Positions 25,317-34,579 are shown, numbered from the stretch's first letter. The stretch: 64,000 nucleotides of DNA from Pedococcus sp. 5OH_020 (GCF_027812955.1 NZ_JAPYZV010000007.1:247443-311442); one strand, 5' to 3'. Notes: a model not told the origin generated them from the letters alone. Numbers and translations: made by a program.

Positions 25317-26885
25317 TCAGGCGGCCGTCCGGGACGGCTGGTCGGAGACGTTGCCGACCCGCCAGATTTCGAAGATGTGCTTGGTGGCCGCCTTGCCGGC
25401 GTAGCTGCCGTAGGTGACGCCGTCTCGGCTGTTCATCGCCTCGATGGTGGACTGTTTGCTGGGGTCGAAGACCAGGGCCACGTGGCCGATGGTGTTGGGC
25501 CCGAGGTAGGAGTCGTAGAAGATCAGGTCGCCTGGTCTGGCCTGCTGGGGGTCGACGCGGAAGCCATTCCCGGCGGCGAGCCAGTCGCGTTGCGCTTGGG
25601 CTGTTCTGGGCGTGGTGATGCCGATCTGGGCGTAGGCGGCCTGGGTGAACGAGGAGCAGTCCCAGGCATTGGGTCCGTTGGCGCCCATGATGTACCGGTC
25701 GCCGAGGTGGCTGGTGGCCCAGGTGAGGACGACTCGGAGGCGGTTGCTGGTCAGCGGTGGCAGGCTCGGGTTCCCGTGTCCCGGCCCGCATTCGGTCGTG
25801 CTGCCCAGCACGGTGCCGCTGCCGTAGGCCGCGGCGTAGTACAGGACGTCGTTGACGTACCAGTCGGCGTGGTTGTAGGCGAAGATGGCTGCCCGAACGC
25901 CAGCCGGACCGTTGGTGACGCCGGACTGGGTGAGGTAGTTCGCGGCCGACATGGCGTTGTCGGCGTCGTTGGTGATGTCCGCGCGGCCGTCGCCGTCGCC
26001 GTCGACCCCCATCGTGGCCCAGGTGGCGGGCATGAACTGCATGAGGCCCTGAGCTCCGGCGGAGCTGGTGCCGGCGTTGCGGCCGTGGGCGGTCTCCTCC
26101 ATCCCGATCCCGGCCAGGAGGGCCCACGGGATCTTGTACCGGGCGGCGGCCGCGAGGTAGTCGCTCTTGACCTGGGCGGGGATTGGTTGCGCCGGGCTGT
26201 GCAGAGACGCCTGCCTGGGCGTGCCTGGTGGCGGCAGCCAAAAGCCGACCCCGCCCTCCTCGACCGCCTCTCCCGGTGGTGGCGTCCAGGTGCCCACTGC
26301 CTGGCCATTGAGCGGCGCACCGTGAGCCAGCATCCACGGCACTGGGTCGACCGGCTTCCCGCCGACCCGGATCTCGACGTCCAGGTGGTCGCCGGTACTG
26401 GTACCGATCGAGCCCTCGACCCCCAACTGCTGGCCGCCGGTGACCGTCGCGCCGACGGTCACGCTCACGGAGACCAGGTGGGCGTAGCGGCTGACCACCG
26501 CTGCCCCGGTGGGGTCGTCGACGTGCTGGACGTCGACGACGTTGCCGTACCCGCCCATACCGCCTGCGAAGACGACCCGTCCCGCCCCGATCGCCACCAC
26601 TGGGCCCGGTCCCGGCTGTGACACCAGATCCTGCCCCGTGTGCAGGCGCCAGTCGTGGTAGATCGGATGGAACTCTTGGCCGAAGCCGCGCTGGCCCACG
26701 GTGTAGGCCTGCGCGAACGGGGGCCGCCAGGCGCCGGTGACCGACATGACACCGGCACAGGCGATCGTGCGCAGCTGCTCTGCGGCCGCCGGTGCGCTCA
26801 CCGTCATCACGATCAGGGCGACGGCCACCGGCAGCCCGAGCACCAGCAGCAGTGCTGGGATGAGGAACAGCGCGATCTTCTTCAT
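25317..26885 (-). CDS. Three-domain cell-wall hydrolase (M23 + lytic transglycosylase + NlpC/P60)
   Basis: 522 aa. A membrane anchor or signal occupies residues 5-30. An M23/LytM-like peptidase follows, with LHTGQD (H82, D86) and HLD (H167, D169) metal-ligand motifs. Next is a soluble lytic transglycosylase domain with catalytic Glu near 263/264 in GIGMEETAHG and GAQGLMQFMPATW. The C-terminal NlpC/P60 domain has the Cys nucleophile C410 in AWDCSSFTQAAY and H468 in GHVALVF. It would open peptidoglycan for the transfer channel, the VirB1/TcpG role. It lies 24 bases after the VirB4 gene in the operon. Confidence 0.92.
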   Translation of the reverse strand: MKKIALFLIPALLLVLGLPVAVALIVMTVSAPAAAEQLRTIACAGVMSVTGAWRPPFAQAYTVGQRGFGQEFHPIYHDWRLHTGQDLVSQPGPGPVVAIGAGRVVFAGGMGGYGNVVDVQHVDDPTGAAVVSRYAHLVSVSVTVGATVTGGQQLGVEGSIGTSTGDHLDVEIRVGGKPVDPVPWMLAHGAPLNGQAVGTWTPPPGEAVEEGGVGFWLPPPGTPRQASLHSPAQPIPAQVKSDYLAAAARYKIPWALLAGIGMEETAHGRNAGTSSAGAQGLMQFMPATWATMGVDGDGDGRADITNDADNAMSAANYLTQSGVTNGPAGVRAAIFAYNHADWYVNDVLYYAAAYGSGTVLGSTTECGPGHGNPSLPPLTSNRLRVVLTWATSHLGDRYIMGANGPNAWDCSSFTQAAYAQIGITTPRTAQAQRDWLAAGNGFRVDPQQARPGDLIFYDSYLGPNTIGHVALVFDPSKQSTIEAMNSRDGVTYGSYAGKAATKHIFEIWRVGNVSDQPSRTAA

Positions 26886-26909
26886 GGGGTCGGCTCCGGT
26901 CAGCCTTGG

Positions 26910-28438
26910 TCAGGCAGCGCCGGCGATGGCCTGGTTGGTGAAGGTGAGTTCGCGCTCGACCGGGTGCAGCACGGTCTGCACCTTGTAGTGCTGCTCCCCC
27001 ACGCACCACAGTGCCCGGCCTTTGCCCTGCATCGCCCACCCGGTGACCAGGTCGCGGGCCATCGGACCCAGCCCGAGCATGTTCTCCAGCTCGCGGGCCA
27101 CCCCCAGGTCCTGGCCGTGCAGGATCTTCACGTCGGCCAGGTGCAGCAGGTCCTTGGCTATGGCGACGGCCTGGGAGCCGGTGTCACCGGCTGAGAGCAG
27201 GTCTGAGGGCTTGTGCGCGACGGCGAACTGGACGTCCCCGTCGCGGCGGGACAGGCGCAGGTCGGCGTCGAAGGACTTGACCGCCTCCGGCCCGAGCCGC
27301 AGCTGCTTCCACGACTCGTCCCGCACGACCACCCGCAGATCCTCCGGTGCTGCCATCTCCCGCATACCTCGACCCCATGAGTTCAGGCAGGTCAGCGCGA
27401 TCCCGATTGCTCATCCCCCAGTGCCTCGAGCCGAGACAGGCTCAGGGACTGGATGGGGGCGGACCAGTCGACGTCGATGGTGGTGTGGTCGTCGAACAGC
27501 CCGGCCAGGGCGCCGCCGACGAGCTGGCCCAGGGCGTCCCGCAGGAGCCTGGTGTCGTCGAGGAAGTGCCGCTCGCCGGCGTACCGGCACTTTGCGACCA
27601 GGTCGCCGGTGGGGTTGTCCAGCAGGTGCCACAGGGCGGGGATGGTGGTCTCGGTCAGCTGGGACTGGCCGTGGGCGTACCCGGTGAGGGTTTGCAGGGC
27701 TGCCTTGACGACGACCTCGTCGGTGGGTCCGAACGGGACCCGCTCCTCGCCGATCCGTTGGCTTCCGACAAGGCCTCGCACCAGGGTCAGCCAGCGACCG
27801 AAGACGACCGCCGCGCGGCCTTGCGCCTGCGCGGCGTCCAGCTGCTCCCACCCCTGCAGGAGGGGCCCGAACGCCAGGGGGTTGATCCGGGTGGGCAGGC
27901 CGTGCCCGATCGCGAATGGTTCGACCCCGAAGAACCGGCACAGCCCCTCGTACTCGTCCTTGGGGTCGCCGAGCACCAGGATGCGGTAGCCGAAGTCGGT
28001 CATCCGCAGGCAGAACGCCTTGGTGGTCGCTGACTTGCCGCGGCCGGGTTTGCCGAAGCTGAAGATGTTGGGGTTGGTGACCGGGACGTCGTCGTCGAGG
28101 ATCCACCCGTTGGGGTCGGCGTAGAACGCGCCGCCGGAGAGCATGTCGATGCCCATCTGAGCACCGGTCGGCGGGAGGCCAGGGGTGGAGATGAACGGCC
28201 AGAGCACCGGCGCCTGGTCGGAGGTCATGCGCCAGGCCGAGACGGGCGCGGGCGCGGGCGCCCAGCCGCCGCCGGCCCTGCGAGGCCCTCGCCGTGACGC
28301 GTGCCGGAACAGCCGCGCCTCCCTGGCGCCCTGCTGCACGGGCGGCACGCAGGGCAGGTCGTGGCCGAAGTCGGCCAGCAGCCGGGAGACGGTGCGGCCC
28401 CCGTTCGGGCGACGCGGCGTGCGGGGGGATCCGCTCAT
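26910..28438 (-). pseudogene. VirB4/TraC-like conjugation ATPase, single-base frameshift
   Basis: The first part (28438 to about 27410, 348 codons to stop) has the P-loop FGKPGRGKSATTKAF and VLGDPKDEYEGL, typical of VirB4/TraC-type ATPases, and ends SLSRLEALGDE. The frame then breaks at about 27410. Restoring one base gives DEAIGIALTCLNSWGRGMRE and continues to 26910 with RVVVRDESWKQLRLG (Walker-B-type acidic pair) and SQAVAIAKDLLHLADVKILHG. Together they make a near-complete protein of about 508 aa. As an essential energiser of conjugation, its break would disable transfer unless it is an assembly error. Confidence 0.87.
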
Positions 28439-28441
28439 CGC

Positions 28442-29947
28442 TCAGTCCCCCTTCCGGGTGAGGCTGACGCCCAGCGGGACGGTCGACGCGGCGAACGCCA
28501 CGTCCTGGGCCAGGTCCAGGCGCAGCGGCGCGAACCCGGCTCGGCGGACGGACGCATCGAGCCGCCGCCCGAACTCCGCCACCCTCACGGTCTTGGGCAC
28601 GGTGACCGTGCACAGGGCGTACGGGCGGATCAGGGAGTTGCCGCGGGCGAGTTTGCCGTCCAGCCGGCGCACCTTCTCGGCCTCGTCCCTGGCCTTGGCG
28701 TTCTGCTTCACCTTCACCTTGGCGCGCAGCTCCTCGCCGATGTCCGCGGCCCACTCGCTGGTGGCGCTCTGCCGGCCGGCCGCCGACTGGCTCAGGATCG
28801 GGTAGGCCACAAGGAAGGAGCGACGCTCCCCCGGCTCGGTCGGGGTCAGCACCGGCAGCAACGCACCCATGGCCGCCCCTTTGACGGGGAGCTTGATGGT
28901 GGAGCTGATGCTGTTCCACGCGTCGTGGCTGTAATGCCGGGCGACGAGGTCGGCTCCAGAGGGTCCCGCCAGCGCCCACGGGATGTCGGCGTTCACGCCC
29001 GGATCGCTTTGGCGGGCGCCGAGGGCGTCGATGATCCCTGCCCGATCCCCTGGGGCAAACCCGGTCCGGCAGGCCAGTGCGAGCTCGGGGCTGCTCAGCC
29101 ACGTGACCCTGGTCATGCCCAGTCCGCCGCGCAACTGCGCCTCGATCTCGCCCAACACGCCGTAGATCACGCGGGCGCGCCCCTCGAGCCCGCCGCCGGA
29201 CTCCTTGGCCGCCTTGCCCAGCCGTCCCTCGGGGATGACGACCGTCACGAAGGACTCGGTGCGCACGCTGGCTTTGGTCAGGGCCTGTTGCAGCTCGTCG
29301 TTGACCTGGCGGGCGCCCTGGGAACCGCCGGGCCGGCGGTGGCGGGCCAGCCACTGGTCACGCTCGGCACCGTCCTCGGGCACGGTGCGCACCAACAGCA
29401 GGATCTCGTCGATCAGCTCGGTCTGGGAGGCCATGTCGAGCAGCTCGCTCAGACCCCGGCCCTGCCGCTGCCGTTCCTCGATCTCCCGCAGCCCGATGCC
29501 CGGGTGGACGACGGCCGCGGTCACCGCCCACGTTCGGGTGCTGTGGTTCTGGATGATCGCCACCCGTGAGAACGAGGGCCCTTGCGGTGGTCCGTCGTGG
29601 ATCTGCACGGCGTGCAGCGCTCCGGGCAGGTCTGCCTCCTGCAGGGCGTCCACCTGCCCTCGGGTCGCCTTGGAACGAAAGCGGGTCCACCCCGCCAGGC
29701 CACCGGTGGCGAACGCCAGACAGGCGGCCACCCAGCCGAAGGTGGACCGGCCCCGGACGGGGGTCACGGTGACCACGGTTATCGTGGCCCAGAGCGCCAG
29801 GAACAGCACCGCCGAGATCCAGGCGCCGGCTTGGACGGACCAGAACACCGGCATCGTCGAGCCGGCGACGACTGCCAGCTGCCACCCGGACAGCCCGAAG
29901 AACCACCCGATCCGTGCCCGGCTGTAGTCGCTGTAGATGACCGCCAT
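28442..29947 (-). CDS. SCO6880-like conjugation membrane protein (PrgI/TraE-N-terminal VirB4 partner)
   Basis: 501 aa. Two membrane helices occupy residues 12-60, with a third hydrophobic patch near 75. A large cytoplasmic region then includes TRTWAVTAAVVHPGIGL, PEDGAERDQWLARHR and FLVAYPILSQSAAGRQ. This layout matches the SCO6880 family of actinobacterial conjugative loci, usually encoded just before VirB4; it is thought to correspond to the VirB3 plus VirB4-N-terminal unit. Its stop is three bases from the VirB4 start, so the two are probably co-translated. Confidence 0.78.
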   Translation of the reverse strand: MAVIYSDYSRARIGWFFGLSGWQLAVVAGSTMPVFWSVQAGAWISAVLFLALWATITVVTVTPVRGRSTFGWVAACLAFATGGLAGWTRFRSKATRGQVDALQEADLPGALHAVQIHDGPPQGPSFSRVAIIQNHSTRTWAVTAAVVHPGIGLREIEERQRQGRGLSELLDMASQTELIDEILLLVRTVPEDGAERDQWLARHRRPGGSQGARQVNDELQQALTKASVRTESFVTVVIPEGRLGKAAKESGGGLEGRARVIYGVLGEIEAQLRGGLGMTRVTWLSSPELALACRTGFAPGDRAGIIDALGARQSDPGVNADIPWALAGPSGADLVARHYSHDAWNSISSTIKLPVKGAAMGALLPVLTPTEPGERRSFLVAYPILSQSAAGRQSATSEWAADIGEELRAKVKVKQNAKARDEAEKVRRLDGKLARGNSLIRPYALCTVTVPKTVRVAEFGRRLDASVRRAGFAPLRLDLAQDVAFAASTVPLGVSLTRKGD

Positions 29948-29992
29948 GAGACTCTCCTCTGCTTTCGAACAATGGGATTCGGGTTTGGGTGG

Positions 29993-31468
29993 TCACACCG
30001 GGACGATCGGCACGGCTGCTGCGGCAGCGGTGGCCTCGCCCCCTGCGGCGCCCGCGCCACCCGCGCCACCGGCACCGCCCAGTCCGCCTGGGGAGCGTGT
30101 CGGCGCTGGCGGTGTCCCGATCCGCGGTGTCCCGATCCGCGGTGTCCCGATCCGAGGTGCTGCGGGGGAAGGGATGCCGCGGTCCGCCGTGGTGTTGGGG
30201 CCGGAGCCGTTGATCTCGGGGTTGTCGTCGTCTGCCTGCGTGCCGCCGCCGCGGCTTTGGCTCGACCCATACTTGGTCTTGCTGAAGTCAGGCACGTAGT
30301 TGTTGTGGCCGACACCCATCTGGTTGGTCACGTCGGCGGCCACCGCTGCCCCGCGCGGCCCGATGCTCTCCATGGCTCCCATGCCTGCGCCGACGGCTTG
30401 CCCGAGCCCGCCCCCGACCTGGCCCATCAGCCCACGCGCACCGGAACTGAAGCGCGCGCTGGTGGAGTCCTGCCCGGAGCTCTCACCCTGGGAGCGGCCG
30501 TTCGCGTCGGTCATCGACGCCGCCGCGGACCCGCCCTGCGCCTGACCCTGGCCACCGAGGACACCGCTGAGCCCACCTTGGGCGCCCAGACCGGCGCGCA
30601 GCGCGGACCCGGAGCTAGTTCCGGGGTCGACGAACGCCAAGAGCTTGAACAGCGCCAGGGGGCTGAAGCAACCGATGCAGATCAGGACCACGCCGGGCAC
30701 GGCAGTCCCGATGGCTTTCTGCAGGTTGTCGGTCATTCCGGTGGCGACCCCTGAGGTCATCTGCACCCCGATGCCCAGCACCAGGACCATCACCACGGGT
30801 GTGAACGCCGCGGCGATGAACCAGCGCAAACTCTTCCAGAACCAGCTCTGCCCGGCGTCGCTGACCAGGCCCGCGGCGGCGATGGGCGTGGTCGCGGCCA
30901 GCACCAACAGCGCGCCCGCACGGGTGAGCATGACCAGCAGGTGTCCGATCGCGGCGAACACCATGAAGATCCCCATGAACCCCAGGACGGTGGCCACGGT
31001 GCCGTCGCTGATGTCCTGGGTCGAGATCTGGGTGCCGAGCGGGTCGAACTGGGCCCACTTGTCGATGTGCAGCAGCGTGGACATCAGGGCGCGGGTGAGT
31101 CCTCCGCAGGCGGCGACGACAAGCACCGCCAGGGCGATCCAGCCGGCCCACACCATCACGAACTGGCCCGTCCCGACCAGGACCCGCGCCATCGACTTGC
31201 CGTCCCGCCGGGCGGCGGTCAGCCCCAGCTGCACCATGGCCAGCAGGAGCATGAGCGCTCCGGCGATCCAGAACGTCATCTGGTACACCTGCGCACCGGC
31301 GCCACCCTCGCGCAGGTCGGGGACGGTGAACGCGTCGACGATCGTCAGGACCAGCTTCAACAGCCACAGCCCGGCGTTCCACAGGCCGAGCATCGCCGCG
31401 GTCCACCCGTCGGCGACGACCTTGCCGGCGGCTGAACCGAGATAGGTGAACGGGTTGAGGAAGTCCAT
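29993..31468 (-). CDS. TrbL/VirB6-like channel protein
   Basis: 491 aa. About seven membrane helices lie in residues 15-300, including VYQMTFWIAGALMLLLAMVQ, FVMVWAGWIALAVLVVAACGG and AVPGVVLICIGCFSPLALFK. A long Gly/Ser/Ala-rich cytoplasmic or exposed tail (300-491) includes ARFSSGARGLMGQVGGGLG and ends in an RIGTP repeat array. TrbL/VirB6 proteins form the inner-membrane platform of type IV secretion. The next gene upstream lies only four bases away. Confidence 0.85.
   Translation of the reverse strand: MDFLNPFTYLGSAAGKVVADGWTAAMLGLWNAGLWLLKLVLTIVDAFTVPDLREGGAGAQVYQMTFWIAGALMLLLAMVQLGLTAARRDGKSMARVLVGTGQFVMVWAGWIALAVLVVAACGGLTRALMSTLLHIDKWAQFDPLGTQISTQDISDGTVATVLGFMGIFMVFAAIGHLLVMLTRAGALLVLAATTPIAAAGLVSDAGQSWFWKSLRWFIAAAFTPVVMVLVLGIGVQMTSGVATGMTDNLQKAIGTAVPGVVLICIGCFSPLALFKLLAFVDPGTSSGSALRAGLGAQGGLSGVLGGQGQAQGGSAAASMTDANGRSQGESSGQDSTSARFSSGARGLMGQVGGGLGQAVGAGMGAMESIGPRGAAVAADVTNQMGVGHNNYVPDFSKTKYGSSQSRGGGTQADDDNPEINGSGPNTTADRGIPSPAAPRIGTPRIGTPRIGTPPAPTRSPGGLGGAGGAGGAGAAGGEATAAAAAVPIVPV
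30111..30155 (-). repeat. Three 15-bp tandem repeats encoding RIGTP
   Basis: The 15-base unit GGTGTCCCGATCCGC occurs at 30111-30125 and 30126-30140, and with one change at 30141-30155, all inside the VirB6-like gene. Because the unit is a multiple of three it changes only the number of RIGTP units in the protein tail. Copy number is likely to vary between strains. Confidence 0.85.
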
Positions 31469-31472
31469 GGCG

Positions 31473-32360
31473 CTACTCCGTACTGGTCGAGGTGCCGGCC
31501 GCGCCCGTCTCGTCGCTGCTGGCCCAGGTTCGCCACCCGGCCTTGAAGGCGATGTCGGTTCCCGGCCACGTCGAGGGTGCGGCCGCGGCCGGCGCGCCGG
31601 GCGCGATCATCCAGCGTCCGCCGTGGCCGCCCCTCCCTGTCGGCGTGGCGTGCCATTGCATGCGTTCGCAGTAGCCGTAGCCCATGCGGGCCTGCACGGT
31701 GATGGTCGCCCGCACGTCCAGCAGGACACAGGCCAGCGCCCAGTCGGGCCCGTCCGTGGCCTTCACCTGCCCGGCCGCCGGGATCGCGGTCACCGCGACC
31801 GTGGAGTCCTTGCTCTGCCCCTGCCCCGCGCTGGCGAGGAAGGTCTGGACGTTCTTGGTCAGGGCCCAGCCGGCCACGCCTGCCCCGCCTGGTAGCGCCC
31901 ATTGTTCGTAGACCTGGTTCGCCTGGGGTATAGACATCCCCTGCAGGACGGTCGTCTCGATGGCGGCCAGCTGGCCGACAGCTCCCTCGGGTGTGCGAGG
32001 AAAGCCGGTCGGTACCTGCGCCGGTCCCAGGCTGGTGGCCGCGGGCACGTCGATGACCGGGCCGGCGACCGCGGCAGGGCCGCCGCGCCTGGCGTCGTCC
32101 GGGGCCACCTGCAGCATCGGCGCTGCGGCCACCTGGTCGCGGTAGGCCGAGTGGGTCCCGGTGGCCACCGGCATCGGCGACGCCGACCATGCCGCCGAAT
32201 GGGGCGTCGACGTCGCGTCTGCGCTCGGCAGGCCGTAGTAGAGCGCCAGGGCGAGGCCGGCCACGAACAGCAGCGCCGCACCGACCGCGGCCGCGAGGGT
32301 GGCCAGCAGGCGCGGGCGTCCCCACCCGCCTGTGGCGTTGTTCTGGCCGACGCGGCTCAT
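31473..32360 (-). CDS. VirB8/TcpC-like conjugation protein
   Basis: 295 aa, single-pass membrane protein. A basic N-terminus precedes the helix LLATLAAAVGAALLFVAGLALAL (about residues 18-40). A Pro/Ala-rich spacer is followed by an external domain with TTVLQGMSIPQANQVYEQWALPG and WALACVLLDVRATITVQ strands that look NTF2-like. TcpC/VirB8 proteins are scaffolds bridging inner-membrane and outer parts of the channel. The start at 32360 overlaps the stop of the preceding gene (ATGA). Confidence 0.65.
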   Translation of the reverse strand: MSRVGQNNATGGWGRPRLLATLAAAVGAALLFVAGLALALYYGLPSADATSTPHSAAWSASPMPVATGTHSAYRDQVAAAPMLQVAPDDARRGGPAAVAGPVIDVPAATSLGPAQVPTGFPRTPEGAVGQLAAIETTVLQGMSIPQANQVYEQWALPGGAGVAGWALTKNVQTFLASAGQGQSKDSTVAVTAIPAAGQVKATDGPDWALACVLLDVRATITVQARMGYGYCERMQWHATPTGRGGHGGRWMIAPGAPAAAAPSTWPGTDIAFKAGWRTWASSDETGAAGTSTSTE

Positions 32361-32653
32361 CAGATACACCCAGCGCCGGTCATGGCGCGCACGATTCCCG
32401 GCAGGACCAGGTAGCCGATCACTGCCAGGAACACGACGACCACGCCGACGATTCCTGCCTTGGACGCGTGTGGCATGCCGAAGATGCGGCCCGCGACGAT
32501 CGCGCCGATGCCGACGACGACGCCGAGCACGAACAGGATGATCGTGCCCCACAGGACGTAGCCCATGAGCTGGTCGGCGTAGCGCTGCGCGCCGGGCGGG
32601 GCGACGGGGCAGACCCGCGGGAGGGTGGCGAACTGGCGGGTGAGCGCATTCAT
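32360..32653 (-). CDS. Small two-helix membrane protein, VirB2-like
   Basis: 97 aa. Two hydrophobic helices (YVLWGTIILFVLGVVVGIG and AGIVGVVVVFLAVIGYLVLP) are separated by a short basic loop, the topology of VirB2/TrbC-type subunits and of small conjugation membrane proteins. No signal cleavage site is obvious. Overlaps the MinD-like gene upstream and the VirB8-like gene downstream by four bases each, so translation is coupled throughout. Confidence 0.6.
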   Translation of the reverse strand: MNALTRQFATLPRVCPVAPPGAQRYADQLMGYVLWGTIILFVLGVVVGIGAIVAGRIFGMPHASKAGIVGVVVVFLAVIGYLVLPGIVRAMTGAGCI

Positions 32654-33516
32654 GACGGGTTTCCCTTCGTGGTGGCTACGGCGACGCTGGCGCGGAGCAC
32701 GTGGTCCGCTGCGGTGAGCAGTCGGGTGGGCAGGGCTTGCGAGTCCAGGCCCCGCACAGCGAGGCCGCGGTCCAGTGGGATCAGGTGCATGGCCCCGCGC
32801 TGGTCGAGCTTCCGGGACAAGGCCCCGAGGCTGTGCTCCAGGCCCCGGGGCCACTTGCGCCGCGGTGGACCGAGGACGGCGCCGATGACATGTGTTCCCT
32901 CCAGCAGTGCCAGCGCCCCCTCCAGGCGCCTGAGGCCGGGGATCGTGGCGGTGGTGACGGCCACGACCTGATCGGCGTGGGACACCCGGTCGGACAGCCA
33001 GCTCGGGCTGGCCAGAAGCTGTCCCAGCTCCCATCCGACGTCCAGAACGGTCAGGCCGACCGCCGGTGCAGCGTCGGTGGGTCGTGGCACTTCGTTGGGG
33101 CTGATGAAGATGTCGCTGCTGCGCTCGAGCAGGACCTCGCCTCGGGTGCCCTGTAGCCATTGCGTGGGGTGCCGGCCCAGCTCTGCGGTGGAGGCTGGTG
33201 CCAGGCCGGAGGCCGTCACCGTGCAGCACTCCACGACGCGGGCGCTTCCCACCCTGGCCACGACGGCAGCGGTGGCCAGGCTCAACGCCATGATGGTTGC
33301 GCCGACCGATCCGGCGCACCCGATGATGGGGAGTACGGCCTCGTGGGGCTCCCACAGCCGCCCGCCGGCTTCATGGCTGCTGGGTGTGGTCAGTCGCTGG
33401 CTGGCCCCCGGGTGACGGCGGAACTCCCCGGCCGCAACAGCCAGCCACGCGCGCCTTAGCTCCTCAACGCTCACCGCGGGTCGCGGGAGTGCCGGATGGG
33501 TGGTCAGTGAGGTCAC
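32650..33516 (-). CDS. MinD/ParA-like protein with degenerate P-loop
   Basis: 288 aa from a GTG overlapping the preceding stop (GTGA) with GGGGAG upstream. The core reads VLPIIGCAGSVGATIMALSLA in place of the KGGVGKTT loop, so the ATP-binding lysines are missing while the surrounding fold is conserved (VECCTVTASGLAP, LTVLDVGWELGQLL, VAVTTATIPGLRRLEGAL). Possibly a positioning or scaffolding factor for the conjugation machine. Mirrors the P-loop-degenerate TadZ-like protein of the Tad locus. Confidence 0.65.
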   Translation of the reverse strand: MTSLTTHPALPRPAVSVEELRRAWLAVAAGEFRRHPGASQRLTTPSSHEAGGRLWEPHEAVLPIIGCAGSVGATIMALSLATAAVVARVGSARVVECCTVTASGLAPASTAELGRHPTQWLQGTRGEVLLERSSDIFISPNEVPRPTDAAPAVGLTVLDVGWELGQLLASPSWLSDRVSHADQVVAVTTATIPGLRRLEGALALLEGTHVIGAVLGPPRRKWPRGLEHSLGALSRKLDQRGAMHLIPLDRGLAVRGLDSQALPTRLLTAADHVLRASVAVATTKGNPS

Positions 33517-33719
33517 TGGGAACTCCCCTGCCCCAGTGCCAATCTTGTGGCCTCGGGGGAATCGCGCAGGCTGGGGGCGTCCAGTCGGGACAGCGCGGCG
33601 CGCGCAGCCTGCACGTGGTGCAGCCGGTCCACGCATCCCGTCCGCTCGGCACGTGCCTTGCCCTCGCTGTTGGCCATGGCGAACAGGCGTTGGAGCTCGG
33701 TCGCGACGGTCATGGTCAT
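33513..33719 (-). CDS. Small hydrophilic protein of the conjugation operon
   Basis: 68 aa, charged and probably helical (TELQRLFAMANSEGKARAER, then HHVQAARAALSRLDAP). The start could be either of two in-frame ATGs (33719 or 33713); GAGG precedes both. The stop overlaps the GTG of the MinD-like gene, which argues that it is a real gene. No family recognised. Confidence 0.55.
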   Translation of the reverse strand: MTMTVATELQRLFAMANSEGKARAERTGCVDRLHHVQAARAALSRLDAPSLRDSPEATRLALGQGSSQ

Positions 33720-33763
33720 CACCTCGCGGCCCAAAGCCCGCCCGCTGCGTGATGGTGGACACC

Positions 33764-34549
33764 TCACGCCGAGGCCCGCTGGTAGGTGCCGCACACAGTG
33801 CGCAGCGCAGAGACCGACCGGGCTGCGCGCCGGCGGATGGTCCGGGCCGAGACGCCGCGGTCTGCGGCCACGGCTTCGGAGGCTGCCGGCGCCATCAGGC
33901 CGGCATGGCCCCGACCCGAGCGGGCGGGGCTGGCCAAGTCCGCTGCGAGGGCCAGGCCCAGCAGCAGCTCACCGTCGTCCTTGGACAGGGCATCCTTGCT
34001 CATTGCGAGCTCGAGAATGTCCAGCAGCTCCTCTTCGGCCGTAGGGCCTGTCGGGTGGGCGGCCTCGGTCCACACCTGCGCGGAGGGCGGGAACGGGATG
34101 GTGCGGTCGCCCAGGTCGGCTATCCCGAGGTCGCGCATCACCCCCTTGCGCGTGTTCATCAGGATGTTGGCGGCCACCTTGTGACCGCGCTGCCACGGGA
34201 AGGTCCGGGCCTCGATCCACAGCTGGGCCGCAAGGATCTCGTCGATCCGACGGCTGAGCCGCCCGAGACGGAACGCCAGCAGGCTGGCACCGGGCAGGAG
34301 CACCCAGGCCAGCGCTCCGGTCGCGGCGACGTCATCGCCACCGTCCCGCGCCGACAGTTGGGCCAGGGCCAGCAGGACACCGTCCGCTTCAGCCCAGTCG
34401 GCTGCCCGCAGCCAGGCCGGGAGATCCGCCAGCTCCTCGACGACGAGCAGCTCTTCGTGGGAGAGCTGCCATCGCGACCAGCGCTGCCCGGCCACGGCCA
34501 GGATCTCGCTGTCGAGGTCGGCCAGGCCCAGGTGTGTTGCGACACTCAT
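33764..34549 (-). CDS. HTH-containing protein at head of conjugation operon
   Basis: 261 aa. The body is helical and Leu/Ala-rich (SHEELLVVEELADLPAWL, LLPGASLLAFRLGRLSRR). The C-terminus contains a helix-turn-helix pattern (SEAVAADRGVSARTIRRRAARSVSAL) similar to sigma-like or transposase-like HTH regions. GGAAGGA precedes the ATG. As the first gene of the operon, with repeats in its leader, it is a candidate regulator of conjugation or an oriT-binding accessory protein. I do not recognise a named family. Confidence 0.65.
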   Translation of the reverse strand: MSVATHLGLADLDSEILAVAGQRWSRWQLSHEELLVVEELADLPAWLRAADWAEADGVLLALAQLSARDGGDDVAATGALAWVLLPGASLLAFRLGRLSRRIDEILAAQLWIEARTFPWQRGHKVAANILMNTRKGVMRDLGIADLGDRTIPFPPSAQVWTEAAHPTGPTAEEELLDILELAMSKDALSKDDGELLLGLALAADLASPARSGRGHAGLMAPAASEAVAADRGVSARTIRRRAARSVSALRTVCGTYQRASA

Positions 34550-34563
34550 CTCGAATTCCTTCC

Positions 34564-34579
34564 GCCGTGTGGACACGGC
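34564..34579 (-). promoter_or_regulatory. Inverted repeat in leader of conjugation operon
   Basis: GCCGTGT-GG-ACACGGC, a perfect 7-bp inverted repeat with two-base spacer, lies 14 bases upstream of the first ATG, partly next to the ribosome binding site. It could be an operator or an RNA hairpin controlling translation of the operon's first gene. Confidence 0.5.

Noticed and set aside
25264..27039. 591-codon minus-strand open frame over the wall-hydrolase gene
   Set aside because: Arg/Pro/Gly-rich shadow of the three-domain hydrolase, which has all catalytic motifs in the other frame.
27411..29354. 647-codon minus-strand open frame over VirB4 and SCO6880-like genes
   Set aside because: Composition is that of a shifted frame and it crosses two better-supported genes.
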